The notes under the pieces: model-generated
Seen by the model: the letters and a program-made list of their open reading frames with translations, nothing else
Told to the model about the DNA's origin: nothing
Database searches by the model: none
Shown: piece after piece, positions 8,340 through 17,643 of the stretch
Layout: every line of letters starts with the position of its first letter
Numbering within the stretch: position 1 is the stretch's first letter
Program-made: the position numbers and the translations under genes
DNA from: Paroceanicella profunda
Lineage (GTDB): Bacteria > Pseudomonadota > Alphaproteobacteria > Rhodobacterales > Rhodobacteraceae
Reading direction: 5' to 3'
Assembly: GCF_005887635.2 (NCBI RefSeq)
Contig: NZ_CP040818.1
Span: 558,001-622,000 of the forward strand
Length of the DNA: 64,000 nt

Positions 8340-10028
8340 TCAGCGCTGCGCCACCTGCCAGCGCGGGTTGATCCAGGGTTGGACGTTCTCGCGCGCCAGC
8401 GGCTGGCGACCGAGGATATGGTCCGCCACCTTCTCGCCCACCAGGATCGACGGCGCGTTGAGATTGCCGTTGGTGATGCGCGGGAAGATCGAGCTGTCGG
8501 CCACGCGCAGCCCGTCCACGCCGATCACCCGGGCTTCCGGGTCGACCACCGACATCGGGTCCGACGCCCGGCCCATGCGCACGGTGCCGCAGGGGTGATA
8601 GGCGCTCTCGACATGCTCGCGGATGAAACCGTCGAGCTCGTCATCGCTCTGCACATGGGCGCCGGGCTGGATCTCCTTGCCGCGGAAGGGCGCGAAGGCC
8701 TCCTGGCCGAAGATCTCCCGCGTCAGCCGGATGCAGGTGCGGAAATCCTCCCAGTCCTGCGCGGCGCTCATGTAGTTGAAGCGGATCTCCGGCGCCTCCT
8801 CCGGATCGGCCGAGCGCAGGGTGACGGCCCCGCGCGAGGGCGAGCGCATCGGGCCGACATGGGCCTGGAAGCCGTGCCCCTCCGCCGCCGCCTTCCCGTC
8901 ATAGCGCACGGCGAAGGGCAGGAAATGGTACTGGATGTCCGGGTATTCCACGCCGGGCCGCGAGCGGATGAAGGCTGCGCTCTCGAACTGGTTCGAGGCG
9001 CCCAGCCCGGTGCCCGTGAGCAGCCATTGCGCCCCGATCAGCGCCTTGGAGACGAGGTTCCAGTGCTTGTAGAGGGTGATCGGCTGGGTGCAGGCCTGCT
9101 GGATGTAGAGCTCCAGGTGGTCCTGCAGGTTCTGGCCCACGCCGGGCCGGTCGGCGACCACGGGAATGCCGTGCCCGGCCAGATGCGCGCCGGGGCCGAT
9201 GCCGGAGAGCATCAGCAGCTTGGGCGAGTTGAAGGCCGAGGCGCAGACGATCACCTCGCGCCGGGCGCGGAGGATCTCCAACCGGCCGCCGCGCGACACT
9301 TCCACCCCGGTCGCGCGGCCGTTCTCGATCACGATGCGGCGGGCGAGACCGCGGGTGACGGCGCAGTTCGGGCGGCGCAGGGCGGGCTTGAGATAGGCTT
9401 TCGCCGCCGACCAGCGCCGGCCCTTCCAGACCGTCTGCTCCATCGGGCCGAAGCCCTCCTGCTTCTCGCCGTTGTAATCGTCGGTGAGCTCGTAGCCCGC
9501 CTGGCCACCGGCCTCGACGAAGGCGCGGAACAGCGGGTTCGCGCGCGGGCCGCGGGTGACATGCAGCGGGCCGTCCTTGCCGCGCCAGTCCGCGTCGCCG
9601 CCATGGCCGCCGGAATGCCAGCTCTCCATCCGGCGGAAATAGGGCAGCACATCGGCATAGGCCCAGCCGTTCGCGCCCATCTCCTCCCAGGTGTCGTAGT
9701 CGCGCGCATGGCCGCGCACATAGACCATGCCGTTGATCGAGGAGGAGCCGCCGATCACCTTGCCGCGCGGCGCGGCCAGGCGCCGGCCGCCCAGGTGCGG
9801 CTCGGGCTCGGACTGGTAGCCCCAGTCGTAGCGCGACATGTTCATCGGGTAGCTCAGCGCGCCGGGCATCTGGATGAGCGGCCCGGCATCGGTGCCGCCG
9901 TATTCGATGACCATCACCGAGCGCGTGCCATCCTCGCTCAGCCGTGCGGCGAGCGCCGAGCCCGCCGAGCCGGAGCCGACGATGACGTAATCCGCCTCGC
10001 CGACATACTCGATACCACCGCCTGTCAT
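8340..10028 (-). CDS. betA: Choline dehydrogenase (GMC oxidoreductase)
   Basis: The 562-residue flavoprotein opens with the ADP-binding motif [20 protein letters not shown] (about residues 13-32), continues with the GMC signature around [20 protein letters not shown], and ends with the catalytic [13 protein letters not shown] (His-Pro-Cys-Gly-Thr) and [21 protein letters not shown]. BetA oxidises choline to betaine aldehyde, the first step of glycine betaine synthesis. It is last in betI-betC-betA: its ATG overlaps the betC stop by 4 bp (ATGA). Betaine aldehyde dehydrogenase (betB), usually in such operons, is absent from the window. The GMC family includes other alcohol oxidases, but this operon makes choline the likely substrate. 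Confidence 0.93.
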   Translation of the reverse strand: MTGGGIEYVGEADYVIVGSGSAGSALAARLSEDGTRSVMVIEYGGTDAGPLIQMPGALSYPMNMSRYDWGYQSEPEPHLGGRRLAAPRGKVIGGSSSINGMVYVRGHARDYDTWEEMGANGWAYADVLPYFRRMESWHSGGHGGDADWRGKDGPLHVTRGPRANPLFRAFVEAGGQAGYELTDDYNGEKQEGFGPMEQTVWKGRRWSAAKAYLKPALRRPNCAVTRGLARRIVIENGRATGVEVSRGGRLEILRARREVIVCASAFNSPKLLMLSGIGPGAHLAGHGIPVVADRPGVGQNLQDHLELYIQQACTQPITLYKHWNLVSKALIGAQWLLTGTGLGASNQFESAAFIRSRPGVEYPDIQYHFLPFAVRYDGKAAAEGHGFQAHVGPMRSPSRGAVTLRSADPEEAPEIRFNYMSAAQDWEDFRTCIRLTREIFGQEAFAPFRGKEIQPGAHVQSDDELDGFIREHVESAYHPCGTVRMGRASDPMSVVDPEARVIGVDGLRVADSSIFPRITNGNLNAPSILVGEKVADHILGRQPLARENVQPWINPRWQVAQR

Positions 10029-11530
10029 TCGCCCCTCGGGAAACGCTGGCCCTCTTCGAGGACGTTGAGATCCATGTGATTGCGCATGTACCGCTCCGAC
10101 GCCTTCTGGAGCGGCTGGTAGTCCCAGGGAAAATAGGCGCCATTGCGCAAGGCTTCGTAAACGACCCAGCGCCGGGCCTGGCTTTCGCGCACCTGGGCGT
10201 CGAACCGGGCGAGGTCCCAGCGGGCGTCCGCGAGGGCGCGCATAGAGGCGAGCTCCTGCGCGTGCTCCGGGGCCTCGGCGAGGTTCACCGCCTCCTCCGG
10301 GTCGGCCGCGAGGTCGAAGAGCTGCTCGGGGTCCAGCGCGCAGCGCACGTATTTCCAGCGCCCCCGCACCAGGCCGACCAGCGGGGCGAAGGAGCCCTCG
10401 GCGGCATACTCCATCGGCACCGGGGCGCGCGGCCCGCCGGCGGCCACCGGCACCAGGCTCTCGCCATCGGTCCAGGGCATCACCTCGTCGAGCGAGACCC
10501 CGGCGAGATCGGCGAGCGTCGGCGTCACGTCCAGCGTGGAGACCGGCGTTTCCACCAGACCGGGCGCCATGCCGGGGGCGGAGACCATCAGCGGCACCCG
10601 GGCGGAGCCCTCGCGGAAACTCATCTTGAACCACATGCCGCGCTCTCCGAGCATGTCGCCATGGTCGGAGAGGAAGACCACGATCGCCTCCTGCCGGCTC
10701 GCCTCCAGCGCCGCGAGGATCTCGCCCACCTTGTCGTCGATGTAGGAGATGTTGGCGAAATAGGCCCGGCGCGCCCGGCGCACCTGCTCAGGGCTGATGT
10801 CGAACTTCGTGTAGTCGTTCGAATCGAGCAGACGCTTCGAATGCGGGTCCTGGTCCTCGTAGGGAACGAAGCCGGTCGCGGGGTCGAGATGGGCGCAATC
10901 CTCGTAGAGGTCCCAGTATTTCTTGCGGGCCACGTAGGGGTCATGCGGGTGGGTGAAGCTCACCCCGAGGCACCAGGGCCTCGCGTCATGGCCGCGCGAG
11001 AGATCGTAGATCTTGCGCACCGCGTGGTAGGCCACCTCGTCGTCATACTCGAGCTGGTTGGTGATCTCGGCGACGCCGGCGCCGGTGACGGAACCCATGT
11101 TGTGATACCACCAGTCGATGCGCTCGCCGGGCTTGCGGTAATCCGGGGTCCAGCCGAAATCGGCGGGGTAGATGTCGGTGGTCAGCCGCTCCTCGAAGCC
11201 GTGAAGCTGGTCGGGCCCGACGAAATGCATCTTGCCCGAGAGCGCGGTCTGGTAGCCGGCGCGGCGCAGGTGATGGGCGAAGGTGGGGATGTCGGAGGCG
11301 TATTCGGCCGCGTTGTCATAGACCCGCGTGCGCGAGGGCAGCTGGCCGGCCATGAAGCTCGCCCGCGCCGGCGCGCAGAGCGGCGAGGCCGTGTAGGCCT
11401 GCGCGAAACGCGCCGAGCGGGCGGCCAGCGCCTTGAGGTTCGGGGCGTGCAGCCAGTCGGCCGGGCCGTCGGGGAACAGGGTTCCGTTCACCTGGTCGGC
11501 CATCAGCACAAGGATGTTGGGGCGGGTCAT
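10025..11530 (-). CDS. betC: Choline-sulfatase
   Basis: The 501-residue type I sulfatase has metal-binding N-terminal residues ([11 protein letters not shown]) and the core motif C-x-P-x-R at CAPAR (Cys52), where Cys becomes formylglycine. The second signature region follows ([21 protein letters not shown], near residues 93-113), and a C-terminal choline-sulfatase tail ([16 protein letters not shown]). It hydrolyses choline-O-sulfate, an osmolyte made by marine algae, fungi and plants, releasing choline for BetA. It has no signal peptide, so it acts in the cytoplasm after import. Start and stop both overlap neighbours by 4 bp (ATGA with betI and betA), marking a tightly coupled operon. Confidence 0.95.
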   Translation of the reverse strand: MTRPNILVLMADQVNGTLFPDGPADWLHAPNLKALAARSARFAQAYTASPLCAPARASFMAGQLPSRTRVYDNAAEYASDIPTFAHHLRRAGYQTALSGKMHFVGPDQLHGFEERLTTDIYPADFGWTPDYRKPGERIDWWYHNMGSVTGAGVAEITNQLEYDDEVAYHAVRKIYDLSRGHDARPWCLGVSFTHPHDPYVARKKYWDLYEDCAHLDPATGFVPYEDQDPHSKRLLDSNDYTKFDISPEQVRRARRAYFANISYIDDKVGEILAALEASRQEAIVVFLSDHGDMLGERGMWFKMSFREGSARVPLMVSAPGMAPGLVETPVSTLDVTPTLADLAGVSLDEVMPWTDGESLVPVAAGGPRAPVPMEYAAEGSFAPLVGLVRGRWKYVRCALDPEQLFDLAADPEEAVNLAEAPEHAQELASMRALADARWDLARFDAQVRESQARRWVVYEALRNGAYFPWDYQPLQKASERYMRNHMDLNVLEEGQRFPRGE

Positions 11531-12120
11531 GCGAGGGTCTCCGTATCGGAAACGGATCGGGCCACGAATGCCTCGATGCGGGCCACGGCGGCCTCGGTCG
11601 CCGCTTCGGGGCGGCCGAGGGCGCGGCGCAGGTAATAGCCGTCGATCATCGCGCCGGTGTCGCGGGCAATCTCGCGCGCCAGCGGCCGGGGCAGCATCCG
11701 GCCCAGCGCATGGGCAAGGTTGCTCTGCATCCGGCTGTGGTAGAGCGCCAGCAGGTGCTGGGCGGCGGGCTCGGTCTGGGCCTGCATGTAGAAGGCGAGC
11801 CAGGCGGAGACCACCTCGGGCCGGAACTGCCCGGTGGACAGGTTCGCCCGCACGATGGCGCTCACCCGTTCCATGGGCGTGCGCGCCCCAGCGAGCTGCT
11901 CGCGCACGTCGCGCCCCAGCTGGCGGTAGAGCTCACGCATCGTGGCCGAGAGCAGTTGCTCCTTCGAGCCGAAGTAATGATGCGCGAGGCCGGTGGAGAC
12001 CTTCGCCTCCCGTGCAATCGCCCCGATCGTCACCTTGCAGTAGCCCTCGGAGTGGATGGCGCGGATCGTGGCTTCGATCAGCGCCTTGCGGCGGATCGGC
12101 TCCATTCCCTGTTTCGGCAT
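11527..12120 (-). CDS. betI: TetR-family choline-responsive repressor BetI
   Basis: This 197-residue TetR-type repressor has a clear N-terminal helix-turn-helix (about residues 27-50, VTIGAIAREAKVSTGLAHHYFGSKE) and the BetI-specific opening GMEPIRRKALIEATIRAIHSEG. The C-terminal ligand domain includes LSTGQFRPEVVSAWLAFYMQA, typical of BetI. It represses the bet genes and is relieved by choline. It is the first gene of the minus-strand operon and is divergent from choX. An inverted repeat in the 164-bp divergent region fits its operator, so it probably autoregulates and also controls choXWV. Confidence 0.95.
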   Translation of the reverse strand: MPKQGMEPIRRKALIEATIRAIHSEGYCKVTIGAIAREAKVSTGLAHHYFGSKEQLLSATMRELYRQLGRDVREQLAGARTPMERVSAIVRANLSTGQFRPEVVSAWLAFYMQAQTEPAAQHLLALYHSRMQSNLAHALGRMLPRPLAREIARDTGAMIDGYYLRRALGRPEAATEAAVARIEAFVARSVSDTETLA

Positions 12121-12169
12121 AGGATTCGCCTCCGGCTGCTGGTGGATCGGAAGCCCCAGACCTATCTTT

Positions 12170-12189
12170 TATTGAATGTTCGTTCAATA
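12170..12189. promoter_or_regulatory. Probable BetI operator
   Basis: TATTGAA and TTCAATA form a 7-bp inverted repeat around the 6-base centre TGTTCG. The ATTGAA-n6-TTCAAT core resembles described BetI boxes. It lies between the divergent betI and choX starts, just upstream of a candidate choX -35 element, so one bound repressor could block both directions. Confidence 0.75.
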
Positions 12190-12194
12190 TAAAA

Positions 12195-12223
12195 TTGACC
12201 AGACGCCCGACCCGTGCTTGCAT
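12195..12223 (+). promoter_or_regulatory. choX: Candidate sigma-70 promoter for choX
   Basis: TTGACC (12195-12200), a 17-bp spacer, then TTGCAT (12218-12223), about 60 bp before the choX ATG. The -35 box is good and the -10 is weak, which suits a regulated promoter beside the BetI palindrome. Confidence 0.45.
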
Positions 12224-12284
12224 TGACCCGGGAGCGCTCCCGCGAGAGGATGCGCCGCGACAGAGACAACAGGAGATCCGCCTC

Positions 12285-13226
12285 ATGAAACTGCCCGCCG
12301 CAGCCCTCGCCACCTCGCTTGCCGCCTGCCTGGCCCTGCCTGCCTTCGCCGCCGAGCCGGAGAGCTGCAGCACCGTGCGCCTCTCCGACGTCGGCTGGAC
12401 CGACATCACCGCCACCACCGGCGTCGCGAGCGTGCTGCTCGAGGCGCTGGGCTACGAGCCGGACGTGAAGATCCTCTCCGTGCCGGTCACCTATGCCTCG
12501 ATGGAGAAGGGCGACATCGACGTCTTCCTCGGCAACTGGATGCCCACCATGGAGGGCGACATCGCCAAGTACCGCGACGCGGGCACGGTGGACACGGTGC
12601 GCGAGAACCTGGAGGGCGCGAAATACACCCTCGCGGTGAACGCCGCCGCCGCGAAGCTGGGCATCAGGGATTTCGCCGACATCGCCGCGCATGCCGACGA
12701 GCTGGACGGCAAGATCTACGGGATCGAGCCGGGCAATGACGGCAACCGCCTGATCCTCGACATGATCAAGACCGACGCCTTCGGGCTGGGCAAGTTCGAG
12801 GTGGTCGAGAGCTCGGAGCAGGGCATGCTGGCCCAAGTGGAGCGCAACACCGACCGCGACGAGCCCATCGTGTTCCTCGGCTGGGAACCGCACCCGATGA
12901 ACGCCAATTTCGACATGACCTACCTCACCGGCGGCGACGACTACTTCGGCCCGGATCTCGGCGGCGCCACGGTCTACACCAACACCCGCGCGGGCTACGT
13001 GGCCGAGTGCCCGAATGTCGGCAAGCTGCTGGAGAACCTCAAGTTCACCCTGCCGATGGAGAACGAGATCATGGGCGCCATCCTCGATGGCGGCGATGAC
13101 CCGGAGACGGCCGCCAGCACCTGGCTCTCCGCCCACCCGGACACGCTGGGCCCCTGGCTCGAGGGCGTGACCACCATCGACGGCGGCGACGCCATGGCCG
13201 CGGTGAAGAGCGAACTCGGGCTCTGA
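12285..13226 (+). CDS. choX: Choline ABC transporter substrate-binding protein
   Basis: The 313-residue periplasmic protein has a Sec signal peptide (MKLPAAALATSLAACLALPAFA) and the OpuAC/ChoX fold: 'VRLSDVGWTDITATTGVASVLLEALGYEPDVK', 'GDIDVFLGNWMPTMEGDI' and 'GWEPHPMNANFDMTYL', where the Trp residues form the aromatic box for the trimethylammonium group. The start at 12285 is fixed by AGGAG at 12271-12275; an in-frame upstream extension lacks any signal. It delivers choline (and perhaps acetylcholine) to ChoW/ChoV, feeding BetA. A 550-bp gene-free gap separates it from choW, which is odd for this transporter family. Confidence 0.94.
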   Translation: MKLPAAALATSLAACLALPAFAAEPESCSTVRLSDVGWTDITATTGVASVLLEALGYEPDVKILSVPVTYASMEKGDIDVFLGNWMPTMEGDIAKYRDAGTVDTVRENLEGAKYTLAVNAAAAKLGIRDFADIAAHADELDGKIYGIEPGNDGNRLILDMIKTDAFGLGKFEVVESSEQGMLAQVERNTDRDEPIVFLGWEPHPMNANFDMTYLTGGDDYFGPDLGGATVYTNTRAGYVAECPNVGKLLENLKFTLPMENEIMGAILDGGDDPETAASTWLSAHPDTLGPWLEGVTTIDGGDAMAAVKSELGL

Positions 13227-13776
13227 CGCCCCCGGGGCGACCCCGCGCCGCCCCGCCCGCCCTTGCCGCCCCGCCCGGGCGGATCACCAGCGCCCGACGC
13301 CGGGCGCACCGGCCCTCCACCCTACCCCGTGCCCGGGAGGCGTCCGGCCCGGCCCCGGAGCCCCCCCGCCCGTCGCCCGCGCCCGAGCCGACCACGCCCG
13401 ACGGCCCCCGGGGCGCCGAGACGGACCGGCCCGCCCCCCCCCCGGCAGGCCGTCGCGGAGCCGACGGAGGGCCTCCGGCCCCGGGCGCGTCCTTCATGCC
13501 GGCGCAGCCGGACCTGACAGGCGGGGGGCGCCCCGCAGAGGGTGGACCGGGGCGGGACCGGCTGGTCGGAAACCTTCCCGGCCTGTCCGGGCCCGGCCCC
13601 GCCGAAGCGGGCGGTCGCGGCGCGGCGGCCCGGATGTTGACTGACCATGACGGCGGCGGGCCGCATCCGGCCTGCCCCCGCCTCACCCGAACCCGACTGC
13701 CCGCGCCCGCCCCCCCCGGAGGCCGGTCACGCCCCCCGGAGCGCGCGCCCCGACCCCGACCGCGAGAGGACCCCGC
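13227..13776. other. 550-bp GC-rich gap inside the choXWV unit
   Basis: Apart from small GC palindromes (for example CGCCCG-n4-CGGGCG near 13295), I see no gene, tandem array or RNA here. The open frames are low-complexity Arg/Pro/Gly translations of C/G runs. It may hold a terminator or processing site that makes the binding protein more abundant than ChoW/ChoV, but nothing proves it. Confidence 0.5.
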
Positions 13777-14613
13777 ATGGAGTGGCTGACAGACCACAAG
13801 ATCCCGCTCGGCAACTGGACGGCCGCGCTGTTCAAATGGATCACGAAGCATTTCGCCTGGGCCTTCGATGCGGTGGCCGACGCGCTGGACTGGATCATCG
13901 AGGCGGTGCTCTGGCTGCTGAACGTGCCGCACCCGCTGCTGCTGATCGCGATCTTCGTGGCCTTCGCCTGGTGGCTGCAACGCTCATGGAAGATCTGCCT
14001 GTTCGTGGGCCTGGGCTTCCTGTTCTGCATGAACCAGGGTTACTGGAAGGAAACCCTGGAGACGCTGTCGCTGGTCTCGCTCGCCTGCGCGCTGTGCATG
14101 GCCATCGGCGTGCCGCTGGGCATCTACGGCGCGCACCGGCCCCGGGTGTGGCAGTTCATGCTGCCGGTGCTGGACCTGATGCAGACCGTGCCGGCCTTCG
14201 TCTACCTCATCCCGATCATCGTGGCCTTCGGGCTGGGCATGGTGCCGGGGCTGATCGCCACGGTGATCTTCGTGCTGCCGGCCTCCATCCGGCTCACGCA
14301 CCTGGGGATCTCCACCACGCCGCCGGCGCTGATCGAGGCCGCGCAGGCCTTCGGCGCCACCCGCAGGCAGGTGCTGTGGAAGGTGGAGGTGCCCTCGGCG
14401 CTGCCGCAGATCATGGCCGGGCTGAACCAGACCATCATGCTCTCGCTCTCCATGGTGGTGATCGCCGGGCTGGTGGCCGCCGACGGGCTGGGCGTGCCGG
14501 TGATCCGGGCGCTGAACCGGGTGAACGCGGCGCGCGGCTTCGAGAGCGGCTTCGTGATCGCGGTGGTCGCGATCATGCTGGCGCGGATGTTCCAGAGGAA
14601 GGACGGCAAATGA
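13777..14613 (+). CDS. choW: Choline ABC transporter permease
   Basis: This 278-residue inner-membrane protein belongs to the OpuAB/ProW family. The ABC permease EAA loop is visible at EAAQAFGATRRQVLWKVEVPSALPQIMAGLN (about residues 187-217), followed by the family helix MVVIAGLVAADGLG. The N-terminal 'MEWLTDHKIPLGNWTAALFKWITKHF' matches the short cytoplasmic start of choline permeases. The start ATG has GAGAGGA upstream. Its TGA overlaps the choV ATG by 4 bp, so translation is coupled. With ChoV and ChoX it forms the choline importer. Confidence 0.94.
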   Translation: MEWLTDHKIPLGNWTAALFKWITKHFAWAFDAVADALDWIIEAVLWLLNVPHPLLLIAIFVAFAWWLQRSWKICLFVGLGFLFCMNQGYWKETLETLSLVSLACALCMAIGVPLGIYGAHRPRVWQFMLPVLDLMQTVPAFVYLIPIIVAFGLGMVPGLIATVIFVLPASIRLTHLGISTTPPALIEAAQAFGATRRQVLWKVEVPSALPQIMAGLNQTIMLSLSMVVIAGLVAADGLGVPVIRALNRVNAARGFESGFVIAVVAIMLARMFQRKDGK

Positions 14614-15674
14614 GCGCGGTTGTCTTCGACGCGGTGAACATCGTCTTCGGCGAGACGCCGCTGAGCGCCCTGCCGCTGATGGACGCCGGGCAGAGCCGGG
14701 CGAGGATCCAGGCCGATACCGGGCAGATCCTGGGCGTGCACGACTGCTCGCTGGACGTGGCGCAGGGCGAGATCCTGGTGCTGATGGGCCTCTCGGGCTC
14801 CGGCAAGTCCACCCTGCTGCGCGCGGTGAACGGGCTGAACCCGGTGTGCCGCGGCGAGGTGCGGGTGAATGACGGCGGCGAGATGGTCTCCGTCACCCAT
14901 GCCGACGCGGCGACGCTGCGGCGCCTGCGGCTCACCCGCATCGCGATGGTGTTCCAGCAGTTCGGCCTGCTGCCCTGGCGCTCGGTGGCCGACAACGTGG
15001 GGCTGGGGCTGGAGCTGGGCGGGATGGACCGGGCCACGCGCGAGGCGCGGGTGCGCGCGCAGCTCGCACTGGTGAACCTGTCGGACTGGGCGACACGCCG
15101 GGTGGGCGAGCTGTCGGGCGGCATGCAGCAGCGCGTGGGGCTGGCGCGCGCCTTCGCCACCGAAGCGCCGATCCTGCTGATGGACGAGCCCTTCTCCGCC
15201 CTCGACCCGCTGATCCGCACGCGCCTGCAGGACGAACTGCTGCAACTGCAGAAGAACCTCAGGCGCACCATCATCTTCGTGAGCCATGACCTGGACGAGG
15301 CCTTCAAGATCGGCGACCGGATCGCGATCATGGAGGGCGGGCGCATCGTGCAATGCGGCACGCCGCAGGAGATCGTGCGCAAGCCGGCGGATGCCTACGT
15401 GGCCGAGTTCGTGCAGCACATGAACCCGCTGGGCGTGCTGCGCGCCGGGGCGATCGCCCGGGCGCTGGACGGGCCCCCGCCCCCGGACAGCATCGCGGTG
15501 GAGGCGGAGACACCGCTGCGCGAGGTGATCGCACTGCGGCTCGACGGCGGGCGGGAGATCGTGGTGACCCGCGACGGCGCGCCGGTGGGACGGATCGGCG
15601 AGGCGGAGATCCTCGGCGCGCTGGCGGGAGCCGGACGCACGGACGGCGAGGAACGTCCCGTCGGGGGCATCTAG
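14610..15674 (+). CDS. choV: Choline ABC transporter ATP-binding protein
   Basis: The 354-residue ATPase of the quaternary-amine (ProV-like) uptake family has Walker A GLSGSGKST, Q-loop region FQQFGLLPWRSV, signature LSGGMQQRVGLARA, Walker B ILLMDEPFSALDP and the H-loop FVSHDLDEA. After the nucleotide-binding domain (about residue 270) there is a C-terminal extension ending LREVIALRLDGGREIVVTRDGAPVGRIGEAEIL, which looks like a single CBS-type half rather than the full pair seen in OpuA/ProV; such domains sense ionic strength or cAMP-type nucleotides. The start is fixed by the ATGA overlap with choW. A hairpin follows 22 bp after the stop. Confidence 0.94.
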   Translation: MSAVVFDAVNIVFGETPLSALPLMDAGQSRARIQADTGQILGVHDCSLDVAQGEILVLMGLSGSGKSTLLRAVNGLNPVCRGEVRVNDGGEMVSVTHADAATLRRLRLTRIAMVFQQFGLLPWRSVADNVGLGLELGGMDRATREARVRAQLALVNLSDWATRRVGELSGGMQQRVGLARAFATEAPILLMDEPFSALDPLIRTRLQDELLQLQKNLRRTIIFVSHDLDEAFKIGDRIAIMEGGRIVQCGTPQEIVRKPADAYVAEFVQHMNPLGVLRAGAIARALDGPPPPDSIAVEAETPLREVIALRLDGGREIVVTRDGAPVGRIGEAEILGALAGAGRTDGEERPVGGI

Positions 15675-15681
15675 CCCCCTC

Positions 15682-15720
15682 GGGCCGTCGACGGCCCGCC
15701 CCGCACTCAGCGCGGGGCGG
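15682..15720 (+). terminator. Palindromes after choV, probable terminator
   Basis: A perfect 16-bp palindrome (GGGCCGTCGACGGCCC, 15682-15697) abuts a hairpin with a 9-bp stem (CCGCCCCGC 15696-15704, GCGGGGCGG 15712-15720) and 7-base loop. The position directly behind choV fits a terminator although no T-run follows. Confidence 0.5.
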
Positions 15721-15840
15721 AAGACCGAGCGCCCGGGCCGCGGCGCCCCCCCCCGGGACGGAGCACCAGGCCCGTCCCCGCATGACCGCTCCGGCGGGCT
15801 GCCCGCCCTCCCATCGGAGAGCCAGGCCGCGCCCCGTTCG

Positions 15841-16180
15841 CGCCGGACCGCACGCAGGGGCGACACGGCACCATGCGACCGGTGGACGTGTTCTCCTTCG
15901 TTCCCGCGCCCCCACCCGCGCCGGACCCCATGCAGGCGCGACGCGGCACCATGCGGCCGGTGAACGCGTTCCCCTCCGTTCCCGCACCCCCACCCGCGCC
16001 GGACCCCATGCAGGTGCGACGCGGCACCATGCGGTCGTGGGATGTGTTCCCTTCCGTTCCCGCACCCCGTCCGCGCCGGACCGCATGCAGGCGCAATGCG
16101 GTGCCAGGCGGCCGGGGGATGTGTTGCCCTCGCTTCCCGCGCGCCGGGCCGCACGCGTGCCAGGCGCGGCACCACGGCCG
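15841..16180. repeat. Degenerate 78-bp tandem repeat array, 4-5 units
   Basis: Units begin at 15841, 15919, 15997, 16074 and 16142 (spacings 78, 78, 77 and 68), each opening with CGCCGGRCC followed by variants of CATGCAGG, GCGACGCGGCACCATGCGG and TTCCGTTCCCGC. The first three are close copies; the last two have drifted and lost bases. The array lies between choV and the convergent alpha-hydroxy-acid dehydrogenase gene. Both strands stay open across the array because of GC bias (26-residue peptide repeats), but there is no ribosome site or conserved product, so I treat it as non-coding. The rest of the 15675-16346 gap has no recognisable gene. Confidence 0.85.
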
Positions 16181-16346
16181 TCGCGGGGAAAGTCCCGGCG
16201 TGAGCCTGCTCCGGGCCGCGCCCGCGCGCGATGCGACGCGCGGGTGCACCAGCCTCGGCCCGCTTCCCGTGCATGCGCCCGCGCGCGACGCGGCGCCGCT
16301 CCCGCCATGCCGGCGGCGGCATGCGGCGCCTTCGCGGGCCTCCGCG

Positions 16347-17501
16347 TCAGACCGGGTGCGGGGAGACGAGCGCCGAGGGGAGGTCCGCGATGCTTTCCGC
16401 GCCCATCTGGATCATGTTGGTGATCAGGTCCTGGCGCAGGATGTGGATCACATGCGCTGCACCGGGCGCGCCGAGGGCGCCGAGGCCGTAGATGAAGGCC
16501 CGGCCGAGCAGGCAGAAATCGGCGCCGAGCGCGAGGGCGCGGGCGATGTCCAGCCCGCTGCGAAGACCACTGTCGAAGACGATCTTCGCCCGGTCGCCCA
16601 CCACGGCCTTGATGGCGGGAAGCGCGGTGATCGCGGCCGGCGTGGCGTCGAACTGGCGGCCGCCGTGGTTGCTCACGCCGATGCCGTCCACCCCGAGGGC
16701 GATGGCCCTCTCGGCCTCCTGCGGGCGCATCACGCCCTTGACCACCACCGCCCCCTTCCAGGCGTCGCGGATGCGGGCGAGCAGCTCCCAGCTCGGCACG
16801 CCGTCGAACTGGCTGCCGGCGAACTCCGCCACCGTCTGCGCCGCGGAACTGCCGGCATAGGGCTCCAGCGTCCAGAAGCGCGGCATGCCCTCGCGCAGCA
16901 GCGCCGCCGACCAGGCCGGGCATTTCGCCGCCCGCCAGACCGTGAGCAGGTCCTTCGCCGGGGGCACGCGGATGCCGGCCTTCCTCTGCCGCTCGCGGCG
17001 CGAGCCGACCGGCACGTCCACCGTGACCAGCAGGGTGCGGAACCCGTTGCCCCAGGCGCGGGCCATGATGTCCTCGCGCACGTCCTCGTCCTTGGTGGGG
17101 TAGAGCTGGAACCAGCCGTTGCCGTTCACGTGGCGGCCCACCGTCTCCGGGTTCGCGTTCGCCACTGTGGAGAGGCCCATGGGGATGTTGGCGGCGGCGG
17201 CGGCCCGCGCCAGCGCCTTCTCGCCGCCCGGCCACATCAACCCGGTGAGGCCCACGGGCGCCATGCCGAAGGGCGCGGAGAACACCCGGCCGAAGATCTC
17301 CGTCTCCAGCCGGGGCTGCACGTCGCCATGCAGCACGCCGGGCCACATCTGCACCCCCTGGAGCGCGGACATGTTGCGCTCCGACGCCATGTCGAGCCCG
17401 GTGCCGCTGTCGAGATACTCCCAGGCGAAATGCGGGATGCGCCAGGCGGCGCGGGCGCGCAGGTCGGCGATGGACGGGAAACGGTTGTCGAGACTGTTCA
17501 T
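16347..17501 (-). CDS. lldD: FMN-dependent alpha-hydroxy-acid dehydrogenase (L-lactate dehydrogenase-like)
   Basis: The 384-residue enzyme has the FMN alpha-hydroxy acid dehydrogenase layout: N-terminal 'RIPHFAWEYLDSGTG', 'FSAPFGMAPVGLTGLMWPGGE', 'WFQLYPTKDEDV', the catalytic segment GVDGIGVSNHGGRQFDATPAAI with the proton-abstracting His in SNHGGRQ, and 'VFDSGLRSGLDIARALALGADFCLLGRAFIYGLG'. Members oxidise L-lactate, glycolate or mandelate and pass electrons to quinones. The start at 17501 has GAGAGGGG upstream and fits the family N-terminus; the frame is open further upstream but without family sequence. It is a single gene. Lactate is the default substrate; glycolate or another 2-hydroxy acid is possible. 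Confidence 0.88.
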   Translation of the reverse strand: MNSLDNRFPSIADLRARAAWRIPHFAWEYLDSGTGLDMASERNMSALQGVQMWPGVLHGDVQPRLETEIFGRVFSAPFGMAPVGLTGLMWPGGEKALARAAAAANIPMGLSTVANANPETVGRHVNGNGWFQLYPTKDEDVREDIMARAWGNGFRTLLVTVDVPVGSRRERQRKAGIRVPPAKDLLTVWRAAKCPAWSAALLREGMPRFWTLEPYAGSSAAQTVAEFAGSQFDGVPSWELLARIRDAWKGAVVVKGVMRPQEAERAIALGVDGIGVSNHGGRQFDATPAAITALPAIKAVVGDRAKIVFDSGLRSGLDIARALALGADFCLLGRAFIYGLGALGAPGAAHVIHILRQDLITNMIQMGAESIADLPSALVSPHPV

Positions 17502-17643
17502 GAAACGGGGGCCCCTCTCTTGCCGGGCGAGACTAGTGCGGCAGCGGGGCGGAAAACAAGCCGGTGCGGCGCGGTACTGCCGCGCGCGAACATCCGGCGA
17601 ACGGGCCTTTAACTCGGGCCCCCGCCGGGCTATCTTCCCGGGC

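Noticed and set aside
11527..12189. Integrated mobile element near the choline cluster or tRNA-Leu
   Set aside because: No integrase, transposase, terminal repeats or duplicated tRNA 3' end were found; base composition is like the rest of the window.
13227..13776. A hidden small gene in the choX-choW gap
   Set aside because: Open frames there lack a ribosome site and have extreme Pro/Arg/Gly composition from C/G runs.
15707..16249. Minus-strand 180-codon frame across the 78-bp array as a repeat protein
   Set aside because: Composition is that of translated GC repeats, the frame breaks at the 77- and 68-bp units and no ribosome site is seen.
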